Below are positions 24,529 to 32,874 of a stretch of DNA of 64,000 bases, in pieces. The stretch comes from Roseiarcus sp963709655 (GTDB lineage Bacteria > Pseudomonadota > Alphaproteobacteria > Rhizobiales > Beijerinckiaceae). Numbering within the stretch: the stretch's first letter is position 1; every line of letters begins with the position of its first letter. The translations under genes were made by a program, and so were the position numbers. The stretch covers positions 124,001 through 188,000 of the forward strand of contig CAVPXF010000056.1 in the NCBI GenBank assembly GCA_963709655.1, given 5' to 3'. The notes beneath the pieces were generated by a model that saw only the letters and a program-made list of their open reading frames with translations, searched no databases and had not been told where the DNA came from.

Positions 24529-25182
24529 ATGACGCATTATTCAAAAGACGCGGAATCCGCCGCGATCATGGCGCTTGCGCCGGTCATTCCGGTGTTGACC
24601 GTGCGCAGCGTCGAGGACGGCCTTGGCCAGGCGAGGGCGCTGGTCGCCGGCGGTCTTTTCGCCATCGAAGTCACTCTGCGCACACCGAGCGCGCTCGACG
24701 CCATCGCCGCCATCGCCAAGGCGGTTCCGCGCGCCGTGGTCGGCGCCGGCACCATCACCTCGGCCGCCCAGATCGGCGAGGCGGTCGAGGCGGGGGCGCG
24801 CTTTCTGGTGAGCCCGGGCGCCACGCGGGCGCTGGCGGAGGCGGCCGCCGCCGCGCCGGTGCCCTTCCTGCCCGGCTGCGCCACCGCGTCCGAGGCGATG
24901 GCGCTGCGCGAGCTTGGCTTTCGGTCGCTGAAGCTGTTCCCGGCCGAAGCGGTCGGGGGCGTGAAGCTGATCGCGTCTCTGGCGGCGCCGCTTGCGGACC
25001 TCCGCTTCTGCCCGACCGGCGGCATCGACCTCGCCAAGGCCCCCGACTACCTTCGTCTGCCCAACGTCGCCTGCATCGGCGGCTCTTGGATGCTGCCGAA
25101 GGACGCGCTGGCGGAAGGCGACTACGCTACAGTCGAGAGGCTGGCACGCGAGGCGGCGGGGCTGAGGCGGGGCGGCGCCTGA
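24529..25182 (+). CDS. eda: 2-dehydro-3-deoxyphosphogluconate (KDPG) aldolase
   Basis: A 217-residue class I aldolase cleaving KDPG to pyruvate and glyceraldehyde-3-phosphate in the Entner-Doudoroff pathway. Key residues are visible: 'FAIEVTLRTPSALDAI' (catalytic Glu47), 'VVGAGTITSAAQ', 'VSPGATRAL' and the Schiff-base lysine K135 in 'SLKLFPAEAVGG'. The ATG at 24529 follows GGAGCCGCC; an upstream in-frame ATG at 24478 gives an implausible extension. The gene is divergent from the Kef antiporter and does not sit next to edd here. Confidence 0.92.
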   Translation: MTHYSKDAESAAIMALAPVIPVLTVRSVEDGLGQARALVAGGLFAIEVTLRTPSALDAIAAIAKAVPRAVVGAGTITSAAQIGEAVEAGARFLVSPGATRALAEAAAAAPVPFLPGCATASEAMALRELGFRSLKLFPAEAVGGVKLIASLAAPLADLRFCPTGGIDLAKAPDYLRLPNVACIGGSWMLPKDALAEGDYATVERLAREAAGLRRGGA

Positions 25183-25196
25183 CGCTCGCCGCGCAT

Positions 25197-25246
25197 TGTA
25201 GCCGCGCTCGCTGAGCGCGGTGGCGCGATCACCGATCGCGCCTACA
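25197..25246. repeat. Two-hairpin intergenic repeat between eda and rpmB
   Basis: A 50-bp unit with ends TGTAG and CTACA enclosing two perfect hairpins in series, CCGCGCTCGCTGAGCGCGG and GGCGCGATCACCGATCGCGCC. This compact design is typical of REP-like units, and it may double as a terminator for the convergent eda and rpmB genes. No second copy was noticed in this window. Confidence 0.65.
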
Positions 25247-25261
25247 GCCGCCGGAGCCGCT

Positions 25262-25570
25262 TTACGCGGCCTCGGCTTCCGGCTCGGCTTCGGCGCGCTT
25301 CTTCTCGACCTCGCGCTTGAGGCTCAGGGCGCCCTCGGAGAGTTCCGTATCGCGCGCCTTGACGAGAAAATTGTCGAGCCCGCCGCGATGCTCGACCGAA
25401 CGCAGCGCCGCGGCGCTGACGCGCAGGCGCACCGCGCGCTCCAGCGAATCCGAAAGGAGCGTCACCTGGACGAGGTTCGGCAAGAAGCGGGTGCGCGTCT
25501 TGCGGTTGGAATGGCTGACCTTGTTGCCGTACTGAACGGCCTTGCCTGTCAGCTCGCAGCGGCGTGACAT
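25262..25570 (-). CDS. rpmB: 50S ribosomal protein L28
   Basis: A 102-residue L28 with the standard N-terminus 'SRRCELTGKAVQYGNKVSHS' and 'NRKTRTRFLPNLVQVTLLSD'. The C-terminus carries the extra alphaproteobacterial extension ending in a Glu/Ala-rich tail. L28 binds 23S rRNA in the large subunit near the E site. The ATG at 25570 is the canonical start; an upstream in-frame ATG at 25594 is not conserved. It is convergent with eda. Confidence 0.97.
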   Translation of the reverse strand: MSRRCELTGKAVQYGNKVSHSNRKTRTRFLPNLVQVTLLSDSLERAVRLRVSAAALRSVEHRGGLDNFLVKARDTELSEGALSLKREVEKKRAEAEPEAEAA

Positions 25571-25774
25571 CGCGCGTAAATCCTTCGCAAACAATTTGGA
25601 CGCGAGGTCCTGACAAACGAAAAACGGGCCGCCTCGGTCAAGAAAGCGTCCCGCCGGTCAGTCCGGCCCTAGCTTGTTGGGTCGCGGGTCTATAGGGGAC
25701 GGGGTATTCCGCGTCAAGTTGTACATCGGGCAAACTTCTGGCAAGGCGCGCGGGCGCCGCGAAAGGAGGCAACC

Positions 25775-26488
25775 TTGACTGACCTCGTCCACCCCGCCGA
25801 TCCGCTCGACGCCGTCGCTCGGCTCGAGGCGCTGCGCGCGGCGATCGCGCGGCGCGCCCGCGACTGCGACCGCGATCCCCGCGAGGTCAAGCTCGTCGCC
25901 GTCTCGAAGACCTTTTCGGCCGACGAGATCTGGCCGACGATCGCAGTCGGCGGCCAGACGGTTTTCGGCGAGAACCGGGTGCAGGAGGCGGTCCCGAAAT
26001 GGCGGGATCTCAGGGCCCGGGCGGCGGAGCTTGGCAAAACGATCGAACTGCACCTGATCGGGCCGCTGCAAAGCAACAAGGCGCGCGAGGCGGTCGAGCA
26101 CTTCGACGTCATCGAGACGGTCGACCGGGAGAAGATCGCGGCGGCCCTCGCCCACGAGATCGAGCGGCTCGGCAAGCATCCGCGCCTCTATGTCGAGGTC
26201 AACACCGGCGCCGAGCCGCAGAAGGCGGGCATCCTGCCGCAGGAGGCCGAAGCCTTCCTTGCCCGTTGCCGCGACGAACATGGCCTTAAGGTCGAAGGAC
26301 TGATGGCGATCCCGCCGGTCGGCGAGCAGGCTTCGCCCCATTTCGCCCTGCTTTACGAGATCGCCAGACGCAATGGCCTTAACGAGCTGTCGATGGGCAT
26401 GAGCTCAGACTGGCCGCTTGCGGTTCAGCTTGGCGCGACCGCCGTCCGGGTCGGCAGCGCCATTTTTGGCTCGCGCGCGGCCCGCTAG
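25775..26488 (+). CDS. YggS-family PLP homeostasis protein
   Basis: A 237-residue PLP-binding protein (PLPBP/YggS) that maintains vitamin B6 and amino-acid balance but has no known enzymatic turnover. It binds PLP through K45 in 'KLVAVSKTFSADE' and shows 'FGENRVQEAVPKW', 'LHLIGPLQSNKAREAV', 'LYVEVNTGAEPQKAGI', 'GLMAIPP' and 'LSMGMSSDWPLAVQLGAT'. The start is TTG 25775, supported by an excellent AAAGGAGG 6 bp upstream. It is divergent from rpmB. Confidence 0.94.
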   Translation: MTDLVHPADPLDAVARLEALRAAIARRARDCDRDPREVKLVAVSKTFSADEIWPTIAVGGQTVFGENRVQEAVPKWRDLRARAAELGKTIELHLIGPLQSNKAREAVEHFDVIETVDREKIAAALAHEIERLGKHPRLYVEVNTGAEPQKAGILPQEAEAFLARCRDEHGLKVEGLMAIPPVGEQASPHFALLYEIARRNGLNELSMGMSSDWPLAVQLGATAVRVGSAIFGSRAAR

Positions 26489-26530
26489 CTCGGCCCGTTC
26501 CCGCTCACAGCGCAAACACGATAGGATTCC

Positions 26531-27241
26531 ATGGCGGTTCTCGTCTTCCTTCTCAGTCTCGTCCTGCTGGCCGCGGGCCTCGCGAGCGGCTACACGAGCC
26601 TCGATCTCATTCCGACGGTTATGGGACTGGTCTACGCCTGCGCCGGCGTCGTCTCGATCGTCGCGGCGGTCATCGTTTTCGCCCTCGGCGTCGTCGTCGT
26701 TCGCCTTGGCCGGCTGAGCCGGGCCGTGCGCGAGCAGACGACCACGCTTGCGAGCCTCGCCGCCGCGTCGCCGCCGCTCGCCCAGGCGCCGATCGAATTC
26801 GAGCCGGAGGCCGAAGTCGGACCCGCAAGCGAAGACAACGAGCCGCTCGCGGTGGAGGACGCCGCGGAGTTCGAACCCTTCGCCGAGGCCGAGCCAAGGC
26901 CCGGCGCCGAAGCGTCGACCGGGGAAGGCCTGGCCGAAGAGGTCGAGGGCGGGATGGAGGCGCCCGAAGCCTGGGAGGCGCCGGACACCCCGGACGAGGT
27001 CGAGGCGCCCATGAACGAGAACCGCGCCGGCCGTCTGCCGACGCTCGCCGCCATCGAGCGGGCGATCGAGACGCCCGAGGCGCCGCCGACCCTGATTGGC
27101 CGCTACACGTCCGGCGGCGCCAATTACATGATCTTCTCCGACGGCTCGATCGAGGCCGAGACCGACGAGGGCGCCTTCAAGTTCGCCTCGATGGGCGACT
27201 TCAAGAAGTTCCTGCTCGACCGCAGCGCGGGCAAGAGCTGA
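26531..27241 (+). CDS. Hypothetical membrane-anchored acidic protein
   Basis: A 236-residue protein with two N-terminal membrane helices ('VLVFLLSLVLLAAGLASGYT' and 'VSIVAAVIVFALGVVVVRLG'), then a long acidic, low-complexity linker (about 85-185, Glu/Ala/Pro-rich). A compact C-terminal domain follows: 'LIGRYTSGGANYMIFSDGSI' with 'EGAFKFASMGDFKKFL'. This last domain looks conserved in related Hyphomicrobiales proteins of unknown function. It follows the YggS gene by 42 bp on the same strand and may be cotranscribed. No enzymatic motif is seen. Confidence 0.7.
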   Translation: MAVLVFLLSLVLLAAGLASGYTSLDLIPTVMGLVYACAGVVSIVAAVIVFALGVVVVRLGRLSRAVREQTTTLASLAAASPPLAQAPIEFEPEAEVGPASEDNEPLAVEDAAEFEPFAEAEPRPGAEASTGEGLAEEVEGGMEAPEAWEAPDTPDEVEAPMNENRAGRLPTLAAIERAIETPEAPPTLIGRYTSGGANYMIFSDGSIEAETDEGAFKFASMGDFKKFLLDRSAGKS

Positions 27242-27342
27242 GCGGCTCGGCCGCCGATCACTTTCATCAGAGACGCGAGGGCGCATTTCTGCGACATTCC
27301 GCCGCGCGCCGTCCAAAGTGGGACGGCGCGGGGAGACGGCAC

Positions 27343-28002
27343 ATGACGCTTCGCATCAACGACATCGCACCGGATTTCACGGCTGAGACGACCAAGGGGC
27401 CGATCCGCTTTCACGATTGGATCGGCGACCAGTGGGCGATCCTGTTCTCGCATCCCAAGGACTTCACCCCCGTTTGCACCACCGAACTCGGCTACATGGC
27501 GAAGATCGAGCCCGAGTTCACCCGGCGCAACGCCAAGCTGATCGGGCTCAGCGTCGATCCGATCGACAGCCATTCGCGCTGGCTCGACGACATCGAGGAG
27601 ACGCAGGGCGCCAAGGTCAATTACCCGATCATCGGCGACAGCGACCTCAATGTGGCGAAGCTCTACAACATGCTGCCTGCCGAGGAGCCCGGCACGTCGG
27701 ACGGGCGCACGGCGGCCACGAACCAGACGGTCCGCTCGGTGTTCGTCGTCGGTCCCGACAAGAAGATTAAGCTGATGCTGACCTACCCGATGACGACCGG
27801 GCGCAACTTCGACGAAATCCTGCGGGTGCTCGATTCGATGCAGCTCACCGCCAAACACAAGGTCGCGACGCCGGCCAACTGGAAGCAGGGCGACGACGTG
27901 ATCATTTCGGGCTCGGTCACGGACGAGGACGCCAAGACGCTCTTTCCGAGCGGCTGGACGGCGCCTCGGCCTTACCTGCGCATCACCAAGCAGCCAGGCT
28001 GA
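27343..28002 (+). CDS. 1-Cys peroxiredoxin (Prx6-type)
   Basis: A 219-residue thiol peroxidase reducing peroxides in the cytoplasm. The peroxidatic cysteine is C45 in 'SHPKDFTPVCTTELG', the Prx6 form of the motif; 'LIGLSVDPIDSHSRW' and the C-terminal arm ('ATPANWKQGDDVIISGSVTD') are characteristic of the 1-Cys class. Length fits (about 215-225). The GGGGAGA about 8 bp before ATG 27343 is a good ribosome site. It stands alone on the plus strand; no OxyR-like regulator or SOS/EcfG element is seen upstream. Confidence 0.93.
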   Translation: MTLRINDIAPDFTAETTKGPIRFHDWIGDQWAILFSHPKDFTPVCTTELGYMAKIEPEFTRRNAKLIGLSVDPIDSHSRWLDDIEETQGAKVNYPIIGDSDLNVAKLYNMLPAEEPGTSDGRTAATNQTVRSVFVVGPDKKIKLMLTYPMTTGRNFDEILRVLDSMQLTAKHKVATPANWKQGDDVIISGSVTDEDAKTLFPSGWTAPRPYLRITKQPG

Positions 28003-28076
28003 CGCTGGGGAGCGGCGCCAGGCTCGGGTCCGGAGCCGGGTTTCCTCGATCGGCCAAGGGGAGCGGGGAGGCGACC

Positions 28077-28124
28077 ATGATCTTCCGCCAATTGTTCGAC
28101 AGCATTTCGAGCACCTACAGATGA
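28077..28124 (+). pseudogene. 5' stub of an ETHE1-like persulfide dioxygenase gene
   Basis: GGGGAGGCGACC followed by ATG 28077 is a strong translation start. The 15 codons read 'MIFRQLFDSISSTYR' then TGA. 'MIFRQLFDSxSxTY' is the usual N-terminus of MBL-fold persulfide dioxygenase (ETHE1/Blh-type) proteins, which run about 230-290 residues. Everything after codon 14 is missing, as the next gene's 3' end begins 25 bp later on the other strand. This is interpreted as a deletion remnant. The match is short, so confidence is limited. Confidence 0.45.
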
Positions 28125-28148
28125 CGTCGCCCGCTCCATGGGGCCGCT

Positions 28149-29597
28149 CTATTCGACCATCAGCCCACGCCGGCCGAGTTCGGCAAGCGACTCGTCCAGC
28201 CGCCGTTCCGCCTCGTCCGGAGCGACGGCGAACAGCCGGCCGAAGTCCTGGGCAAGTTCGGCGCGCGTCCGGCTCCCGTCCATCAGGGGAACGAAAGCGA
28301 GCATGCTCGGCTCATCGATGCGGATCATCGCGTGCCGCATGGTGGCGAGCTGGCTTTCGCCGCGCCCCGCCTGGACGCGGGCGAGGGCGTTCGCCTTCGG
28401 GCGGTCGCCGGGCCGGGCGGCGAACGGCTGCGGCGCCGTCAGGAGGCGGACCACGTGGGTCACGCACAGCTGGTAAAGGCGATCGGCGAGCGCGTCGAGA
28501 TCCGGCTCTGCCTCGAGCGGCAGGGCGAGCGGGAAGGCCTCGGCGAGCCGGGTCAGCAAGCCGGCAAGCGCCGGGTTGTTGGTGCGGATCTTCGCGCCGC
28601 CGCTCGAGGCGAACGCCGCTCCTTCCGGCGCGTCGGGGTCGGCGCTCTCGATCGTCAGCTCCGCCGAGGCCCAGAGGCCGCGCAATCGGGCGGCCTCGCG
28701 GCGAGCATCCGGCGCGCCGCCGCGGGCAAAGAGCGCATTGCGGAACGGGCGCAGGTTTCGGAAATCGGCGAACTGCTCGAAGCGGGCCCAGTCGCCGCCA
28801 GAGCGCGCGCGCAGCGTCGCGAACGGTTCGGTCGGGAAAAACGCCTCGGCGCTGAGGTTCGGCTCGACGTCGCAAAGATAGGCGAGGCCGAAGGGTTTCG
28901 CGCGCGCGATCACCTGGCTCAGCATTTCGGGCGCATAGCCGGCGGCGAACTCGTCGTGGTAGATGACCTCGGGCGCCTTGCGGAGAATCCCCTTCGCCAC
29001 GCTCTTCAACGCGCTTTCGTCGGCTTCCGTATCCGACCACGCCTCGATCTGCTCGGTGAGGAAGGCGCGCGCGACGGCGAGCTTTTCGGCCGTGTCGTCG
29101 ACGCCGTCGGTCGCCGTCACCAGCATGTCGCGAACGGCCTGCCGCAGGCGGGCGCCGGGCAGCGCGTTGAAGCTGACGAAGGCGAGCCCCCGAGATCTCA
29201 GACGCTCGCCGATCACGCGCATCAGCGCCGTACGGACAGCCTCGGGCGTCCAGGTATAGACGCCATGGGCGATGATATAGTCGAAGTCGCCGAACCGGGC
29301 GCCGATATCGGAGAGGTCGAGCGCGTGGAAGGCGGCGTTCGCCGCGCCGCATTGCATCGCCGTCGTCCGGGCCTCAGCGATCGCCGGCTCGTCGATGTCG
29401 ACCCCGACGAATTCCGCGCCCGGGGCGGCGACGGCCATGGCGATGAGGTTGACCCCCTCGCCGCAGCCGATGTCCAGGACCCGCGCGGCGCCGATGGGCG
29501 CAACCTCGCGACCGAGCAAGGTCGCAATCGCCCCGATCGCGGCGGGGTGGGTCTGACCGTAGACCTGGCTCGGATAGCGGATGTAGGCGTCGGTCAC
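28149..29597 (-). CDS. SAM-dependent methyltransferase with methyltransferase regulatory domain
   Basis: A 482-residue two-domain protein. Residues about 35-150 are a class I SAM fold ('ARVLDIGCGEGVNLIAMAV', 'FVGVDIDEPAIAEAR', 'FDYIIAHGVYTWTP'). Residues about 210-300 match the 'methyltransferase regulatory domain' found fused to such enzymes ('EVIYHDEFAAGYAPEMLSQV', 'FGLAYLCDVEPNL'), and the C-terminus resembles a winged-helix PRTase-like module. The GVYTWTP motif is typical of the family. The substrate is unknown. It lies 12 bp downstream of the adenosine kinase gene, same strand, suggesting an operon possibly linked to recycling of SAM by-products. Confidence 0.85.
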   Translation of the reverse strand: MTDAYIRYPSQVYGQTHPAAIGAIATLLGREVAPIGAARVLDIGCGEGVNLIAMAVAAPGAEFVGVDIDEPAIAEARTTAMQCGAANAAFHALDLSDIGARFGDFDYIIAHGVYTWTPEAVRTALMRVIGERLRSRGLAFVSFNALPGARLRQAVRDMLVTATDGVDDTAEKLAVARAFLTEQIEAWSDTEADESALKSVAKGILRKAPEVIYHDEFAAGYAPEMLSQVIARAKPFGLAYLCDVEPNLSAEAFFPTEPFATLRARSGGDWARFEQFADFRNLRPFRNALFARGGAPDARREAARLRGLWASAELTIESADPDAPEGAAFASSGGAKIRTNNPALAGLLTRLAEAFPLALPLEAEPDLDALADRLYQLCVTHVVRLLTAPQPFAARPGDRPKANALARVQAGRGESQLATMRHAMIRIDEPSMLAFVPLMDGSRTRAELAQDFGRLFAVAPDEAERRLDESLAELGRRGLMVE

Positions 29598-29609
29598 GCT
29601 CGCCTCGTC

Positions 29610-30608
29610 TTAAAGGAAAAGCCGGTTCTCCGCCGCGAGCGTCTTCAGCGAACCTTGCGGGCGGGCGCCGAGGTGCTGGATGATCTCGGCGGCCGCCAGC
29701 GCGCCGAGCCGGCCGCAGGTCGTCATGTCGCGGCCCCGCGCGAGGCCGGCGAGGAATCCGGCGGCGAACATGTCGCCCGCGCCGGTCGTGTCGACGAGCC
29801 GCGCGATCGGGAAGGCGGGCGCCTCCCAAGTGCTCTCGCCTTCGATGACGATGCAGCCCTTCTCGGAGCGGGTGACGATTCCGAGCACGCCCTCGGCGCG
29901 CAGCGCGTCGAGGGCCTCGTCGAAATGCGGCGTCTCGTAGAGCGACAGCAGTTCGTCGGTATTGGCGAACAGCGTATCGACCGTCTTTGAGCGCATGAGG
30001 TCGATGAACTCGCCGCGGAAGCGGTCGACGCAGAACGAATCCGACAAGGTCAGCGCGACGCGGGCGCCGGCTGCGTGGGCGAGCGCGCCGGCTTTCTGAA
30101 AGGCGGACTTGGCGGCCGGCCGGTCCCACATATAGCCTTCGAGATAGACGACCTTGGCCGCGCGCACCAGGTCCTCGTCGACGTCGGGCGGCGAAAGGTA
30201 GGTGCTGGCGCCGAGATAGGTGTTCATCGTCCGCTCGCCGTCCGGCGTGACATAGACGAAGCAGCGTCCCGTCGCCGGGCCGTGCTCGGCCGGATGGGTG
30301 TCGAACCTCACGCCGGTCGAGCGGATGTCGGCGACGAAGGCCTGGCCCAGCGGATCGTGCTTGACCTTGCCGATATAGGCGGCCGAGACGCCGAGAGACG
30401 CGACCCCGACGATAGTGTTGGCGGCCGAGCCGCCCGAGATGACGATCGGATCGACCCGGGCGGCGTAGAGCGCTTCGGCCCGATCCTCGTCGATCAGGGT
30501 CATCGCCCCCTTCACCATCTCCTGCGCGTCGAGATAGGCGTCGTCCGCATGGGCGAGAATGTCGACCAGCGAATTGCCCAGGCCCAGAACTTCCAAGGTC
30601 GCCGTCAT
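29610..30608 (-). CDS. Adenosine kinase (PfkB/ribokinase family)
   Basis: A 332-residue PfkB-family sugar/nucleoside kinase of the alphaproteobacterial adenosine-kinase type. Motifs: 'EVLGLGNSLVDILAHADDAY' at the N-terminus, the first PfkB signature around 'VISGGSAANTIVGVASLG', 'GPATGRCFVYVTPDGERTM' and the anion hole/catalytic base 'RLVDTTGAGDMFAAGFLAG'. It would phosphorylate adenosine to AMP, salvaging the adenosine released in SAM cycling. The start at 30608 (MTATLEV) matches relatives; an in-frame ATG at 30647 adds 13 unsupported residues. The downstream methyltransferase is probably cotranscribed. Confidence 0.88.
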   Translation of the reverse strand: MTATLEVLGLGNSLVDILAHADDAYLDAQEMVKGAMTLIDEDRAEALYAARVDPIVISGGSAANTIVGVASLGVSAAYIGKVKHDPLGQAFVADIRSTGVRFDTHPAEHGPATGRCFVYVTPDGERTMNTYLGASTYLSPPDVDEDLVRAAKVVYLEGYMWDRPAAKSAFQKAGALAHAAGARVALTLSDSFCVDRFRGEFIDLMRSKTVDTLFANTDELLSLYETPHFDEALDALRAEGVLGIVTRSEKGCIVIEGESTWEAPAFPIARLVDTTGAGDMFAAGFLAGLARGRDMTTCGRLGALAAAEIIQHLGARPQGSLKTLAAENRLFL

Positions 30609-30680
30609 CGCCCCGCTCTCGGTTTGTCCGCCTATGCGCTTTCGCACTGCGGCAAGGCGGGGTCAATCGGGAGGCGTCCT

Positions 30681-31997
30681 TCAGCAGGCGACCATGCCGT
30701 TCGGCGTCCTCCGGGCGTTGACGAACTTCAAGCCGGTCGACGTCAAAATCGGCATGCGAATGACAGGGAATTCGGGAGGCGCCGCGGGCGCCGCGTCGGA
30801 GCGCTCGCCGTTTCCGGGCGCGGAATCAATCTTTTCAGGGCGTTGCGGCGGATTTTCCGGGCGAACGTCGGCCGGCGCGGCGGCCGGGGGCGCCGCGGGT
30901 CGCGGCTCGGCGGGCGCGGAGACGCGGGTCTCGCCCCGGGCCGCGTCCGCGTCGCCCGGGGCTTCCAAAATCTCGGGCGCGGATTCCACGATTTCAAGGG
31001 GTTGCGGCGAGATTTCCGGGCGAGCGTGGCGCGCCGGACCCTCTCCGGTCTTCCCGTCGAAGGGGCGAAGGTTGGCCCGGCCGTCTCCCCGCTCGATGGG
31101 GGCGACCGGAGTCTGCGCCTCCGGGCCCGCCGCGATTTGCCCGGGCGCGGAATCAATCTTTTCAGTGGCTTGCGGAGAGAATTCCGGGCGCGAGAATTCC
31201 GGGCGATCCTCGGGCCGCGGAGAAGTCGAGACGCCCGGCTCATGGCCCTTGCCGTCGTCGCGAGCGCCGGAGGGGCGCGGCGATCCCGAGGCCGCAGGGC
31301 GTTCGACGTCCGGCCGGATCGCCGCGTCCCCTCTCGGGCTCCTCGCGGCGCCGGCCGCCCGGGCAAGCGCGTCAGCCTCGAAGGACCCGGGCGCGGAATC
31401 AGTCTTTTCAACGGTTTGCGGCTGAAATCCCGGGCGACTGTCGCCCGCCGGAGGCCAAACCTCGCCACGCTCGAAGGCGGCGAGGGGGCGCTCAGTTCCG
31501 TACTCGAGCGCAAGATCCTCATCGTCCGCCGCCGCCCATTCGGCCCGGCAGACGAACGCCCCGCCATAGGCGACGGTCGCTTCGTCGGGCGCAGCGAGCG
31601 CGTCCGGCTCGAAGCGGCGCCGGCCGGCGCCGGCGGAAAGCCCATGATAGCGGTCGAGCTCGCGCACGATTTTGACCACCTGGTCGACCGCCTTGAGGTT
31701 GGTCAGCGACATGGCGCTGTAGGCGACCAGCAGCGCCTCGTTCAGCCGGCTCGCCTGGATCGCGACGAATTCCTTCGGCGGATGCGGCATGCGGCGGTCG
31801 AGGATGTCTCGGACCACGGCGTGCATGCGCTTCTCGCTCAACCCCACCTGCGCCGCGATCTCGGCCACCGCCACGCCGCGATTGAGGTATTCGACGATGC
31901 GCTGTTCCCGCTTGAATTTCGCCAGCCGCGCGGCGCGCGGGTCGGCAGGCCGAGGCGAGGGGGCGGCGGAAAGGGGGGCGTCGAGAGAGGCGAACAC
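30681..31997 (-). CDS. HTH-domain protein with four 17-residue repeats, unknown function
   Basis: About 438 residues from GTG 31997 (GGAG upstream); ATG 32045 would add 16 residues. Residues about 25-65 form a helix-turn-helix-like unit ('RIVEYLNRGVAVAEIAAQVG' then 'LSEKRMHAVVRDILD'). Residues 80-130 are helical ('LLVAYSAMSLTNLKAVDQVV'). The remainder is Pro/Ala/Glu-rich, low complexity, and carries four spaced copies of a motif R-P-x3-P-Q-x2-E-K-x-D-S-A-P-G, such as 'RPGFQPQTVEKTDSAPG' and 'RPEFSPQATEKIDSAPG'. A compact 'IRMPILTSTGLKFVNARRTP' ends it. I do not recognise the family. Confidence 0.6.
   Translation of the reverse strand: MFASLDAPLSAAPSPRPADPRAARLAKFKREQRIVEYLNRGVAVAEIAAQVGLSEKRMHAVVRDILDRRMPHPPKEFVAIQASRLNEALLVAYSAMSLTNLKAVDQVVKIVRELDRYHGLSAGAGRRRFEPDALAAPDEATVAYGGAFVCRAEWAAADDEDLALEYGTERPLAAFERGEVWPPAGDSRPGFQPQTVEKTDSAPGSFEADALARAAGAARSPRGDAAIRPDVERPAASGSPRPSGARDDGKGHEPGVSTSPRPEDRPEFSRPEFSPQATEKIDSAPGQIAAGPEAQTPVAPIERGDGRANLRPFDGKTGEGPARHARPEISPQPLEIVESAPEILEAPGDADAARGETRVSAPAEPRPAAPPAAAPADVRPENPPQRPEKIDSAPGNGERSDAAPAAPPEFPVIRMPILTSTGLKFVNARRTPNGMVAC
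30816..31439. repeat. Four interspersed ~49-bp coding repeats
   Basis: Near-identical units start at about 30818, 30976, 31142 and 31390 (spacing about 158, 166 and 248 bp). The consensus begins GGGCGCGGAATCAATCTTTT and ends TTTCCGGGCGA. They encode the 17-residue motif of the surrounding HTH protein on the minus strand. The copies are in frame, but the spacers differ in sequence and length. Confidence 0.75.
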
Positions 31998-32206
31998 GGC
32001 AGGCGGTCTCCGTTGCGAGGATTGATGAGAACAAAAGGAGAACACAAATATCCGCGCAAGGCAAGGAATTGTTGCATGTCCAGAGCGGCAATCGAATGAT
32101 CCGCCAGCCTTGGGGACGCAGGCTGCGCGAGGAGCGGGCGGTCGCCGAAAGAGTCAATGCGGCTCAATGCCGGCGTTCGGGACGGGCTCTGGACGGACGG
32201 GGCGCG

Positions 32207-32323
32207 GGCTCCCTTCTCCCGTCGGGAGAAGGGCAGGGATGAGGGGTTTACGTCAAAATCATTGAGCGCAGTCCCCTCATCCGGCGCTCCGCGCCACCTT
32301 CTCCCGATGGGAGAAGGGGAGCC
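32207..32323. repeat. Intergenic palindromic element with CTTCTCCC arms
   Basis: About 117 bp. The left arm GGCTCCCTTCTCCCGTCGGG pairs with the right arm CCCGATGGGAGAAGGGGAGC, and the inner AGGGATGAGGGG pairs with CCCCTCATCC. Each arm also contains its own small hairpin. This is a member of the widespread 'CCCTTCTCCC...CCCTCATCC' intergenic palindromes; a related design occurs at 48179-48306. Confidence 0.75.
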
Positions 32324-32366
32324 GCAATTTCCGCCGCTCCGCCGATCACAGCCGCGGTCCGCTCCG

Positions 32367-32398
32367 GCGCGCCGCCCATTGACGACATCGCGCGTCGG
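32367..32398 (+). repeat. Left copy of islet-flanking direct repeat
   Basis: The 32 bp GCGCGCCGCCCATTGACGAC plus ATCGCGCGTCGG recur at 36742-36772 with one base missing. A shorter relative (TGACGACATCGC) lies at about 34497. The pair brackets the vapC/IS/FkbH segment. Confidence 0.6.
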
Positions 32399-32874
32399 TT
32401 ACGGCGACGTGCCCCTAAATCCCAAAGGCGGAAGGCGACAGACGCGCCAAGCTCCCGACGCGTCCGTTCAACTCGAAGTAAGGGTTGGGCGACAAGTAGG
32501 CCTAGCGCCTCAGCAGACGATCACATCCAGGTAACCGTCCGCCGCCAACCGGTGCATGATTGGGTCACGCGTGATGATCGGTATCTCCCGCACCCGCGAA
32601 GTTGCAATCAGGAAACAATCCCCTGGGTCTTTGTGGCCTGTCACAGCAGGGACTTCCGCAGCCTCAATCGCGATCCTTTGCTGTATTGGTATGACCTTCG
32701 CCGAAGTCGCACGGATAGCCGCACGAAACCAATTCGCTATGGTCGAATTCAGCTGGGGAGGGTCCTTGTGGCGAGGCTTCTGTGCGGCAATCGACAGTTC
32801 CCATGCCGTGATGGGGGAAATAAAGAGGGCGCCCGTCGCTTGGTTCTCGCCAATGACGACAAGGGCCTCCTCGG

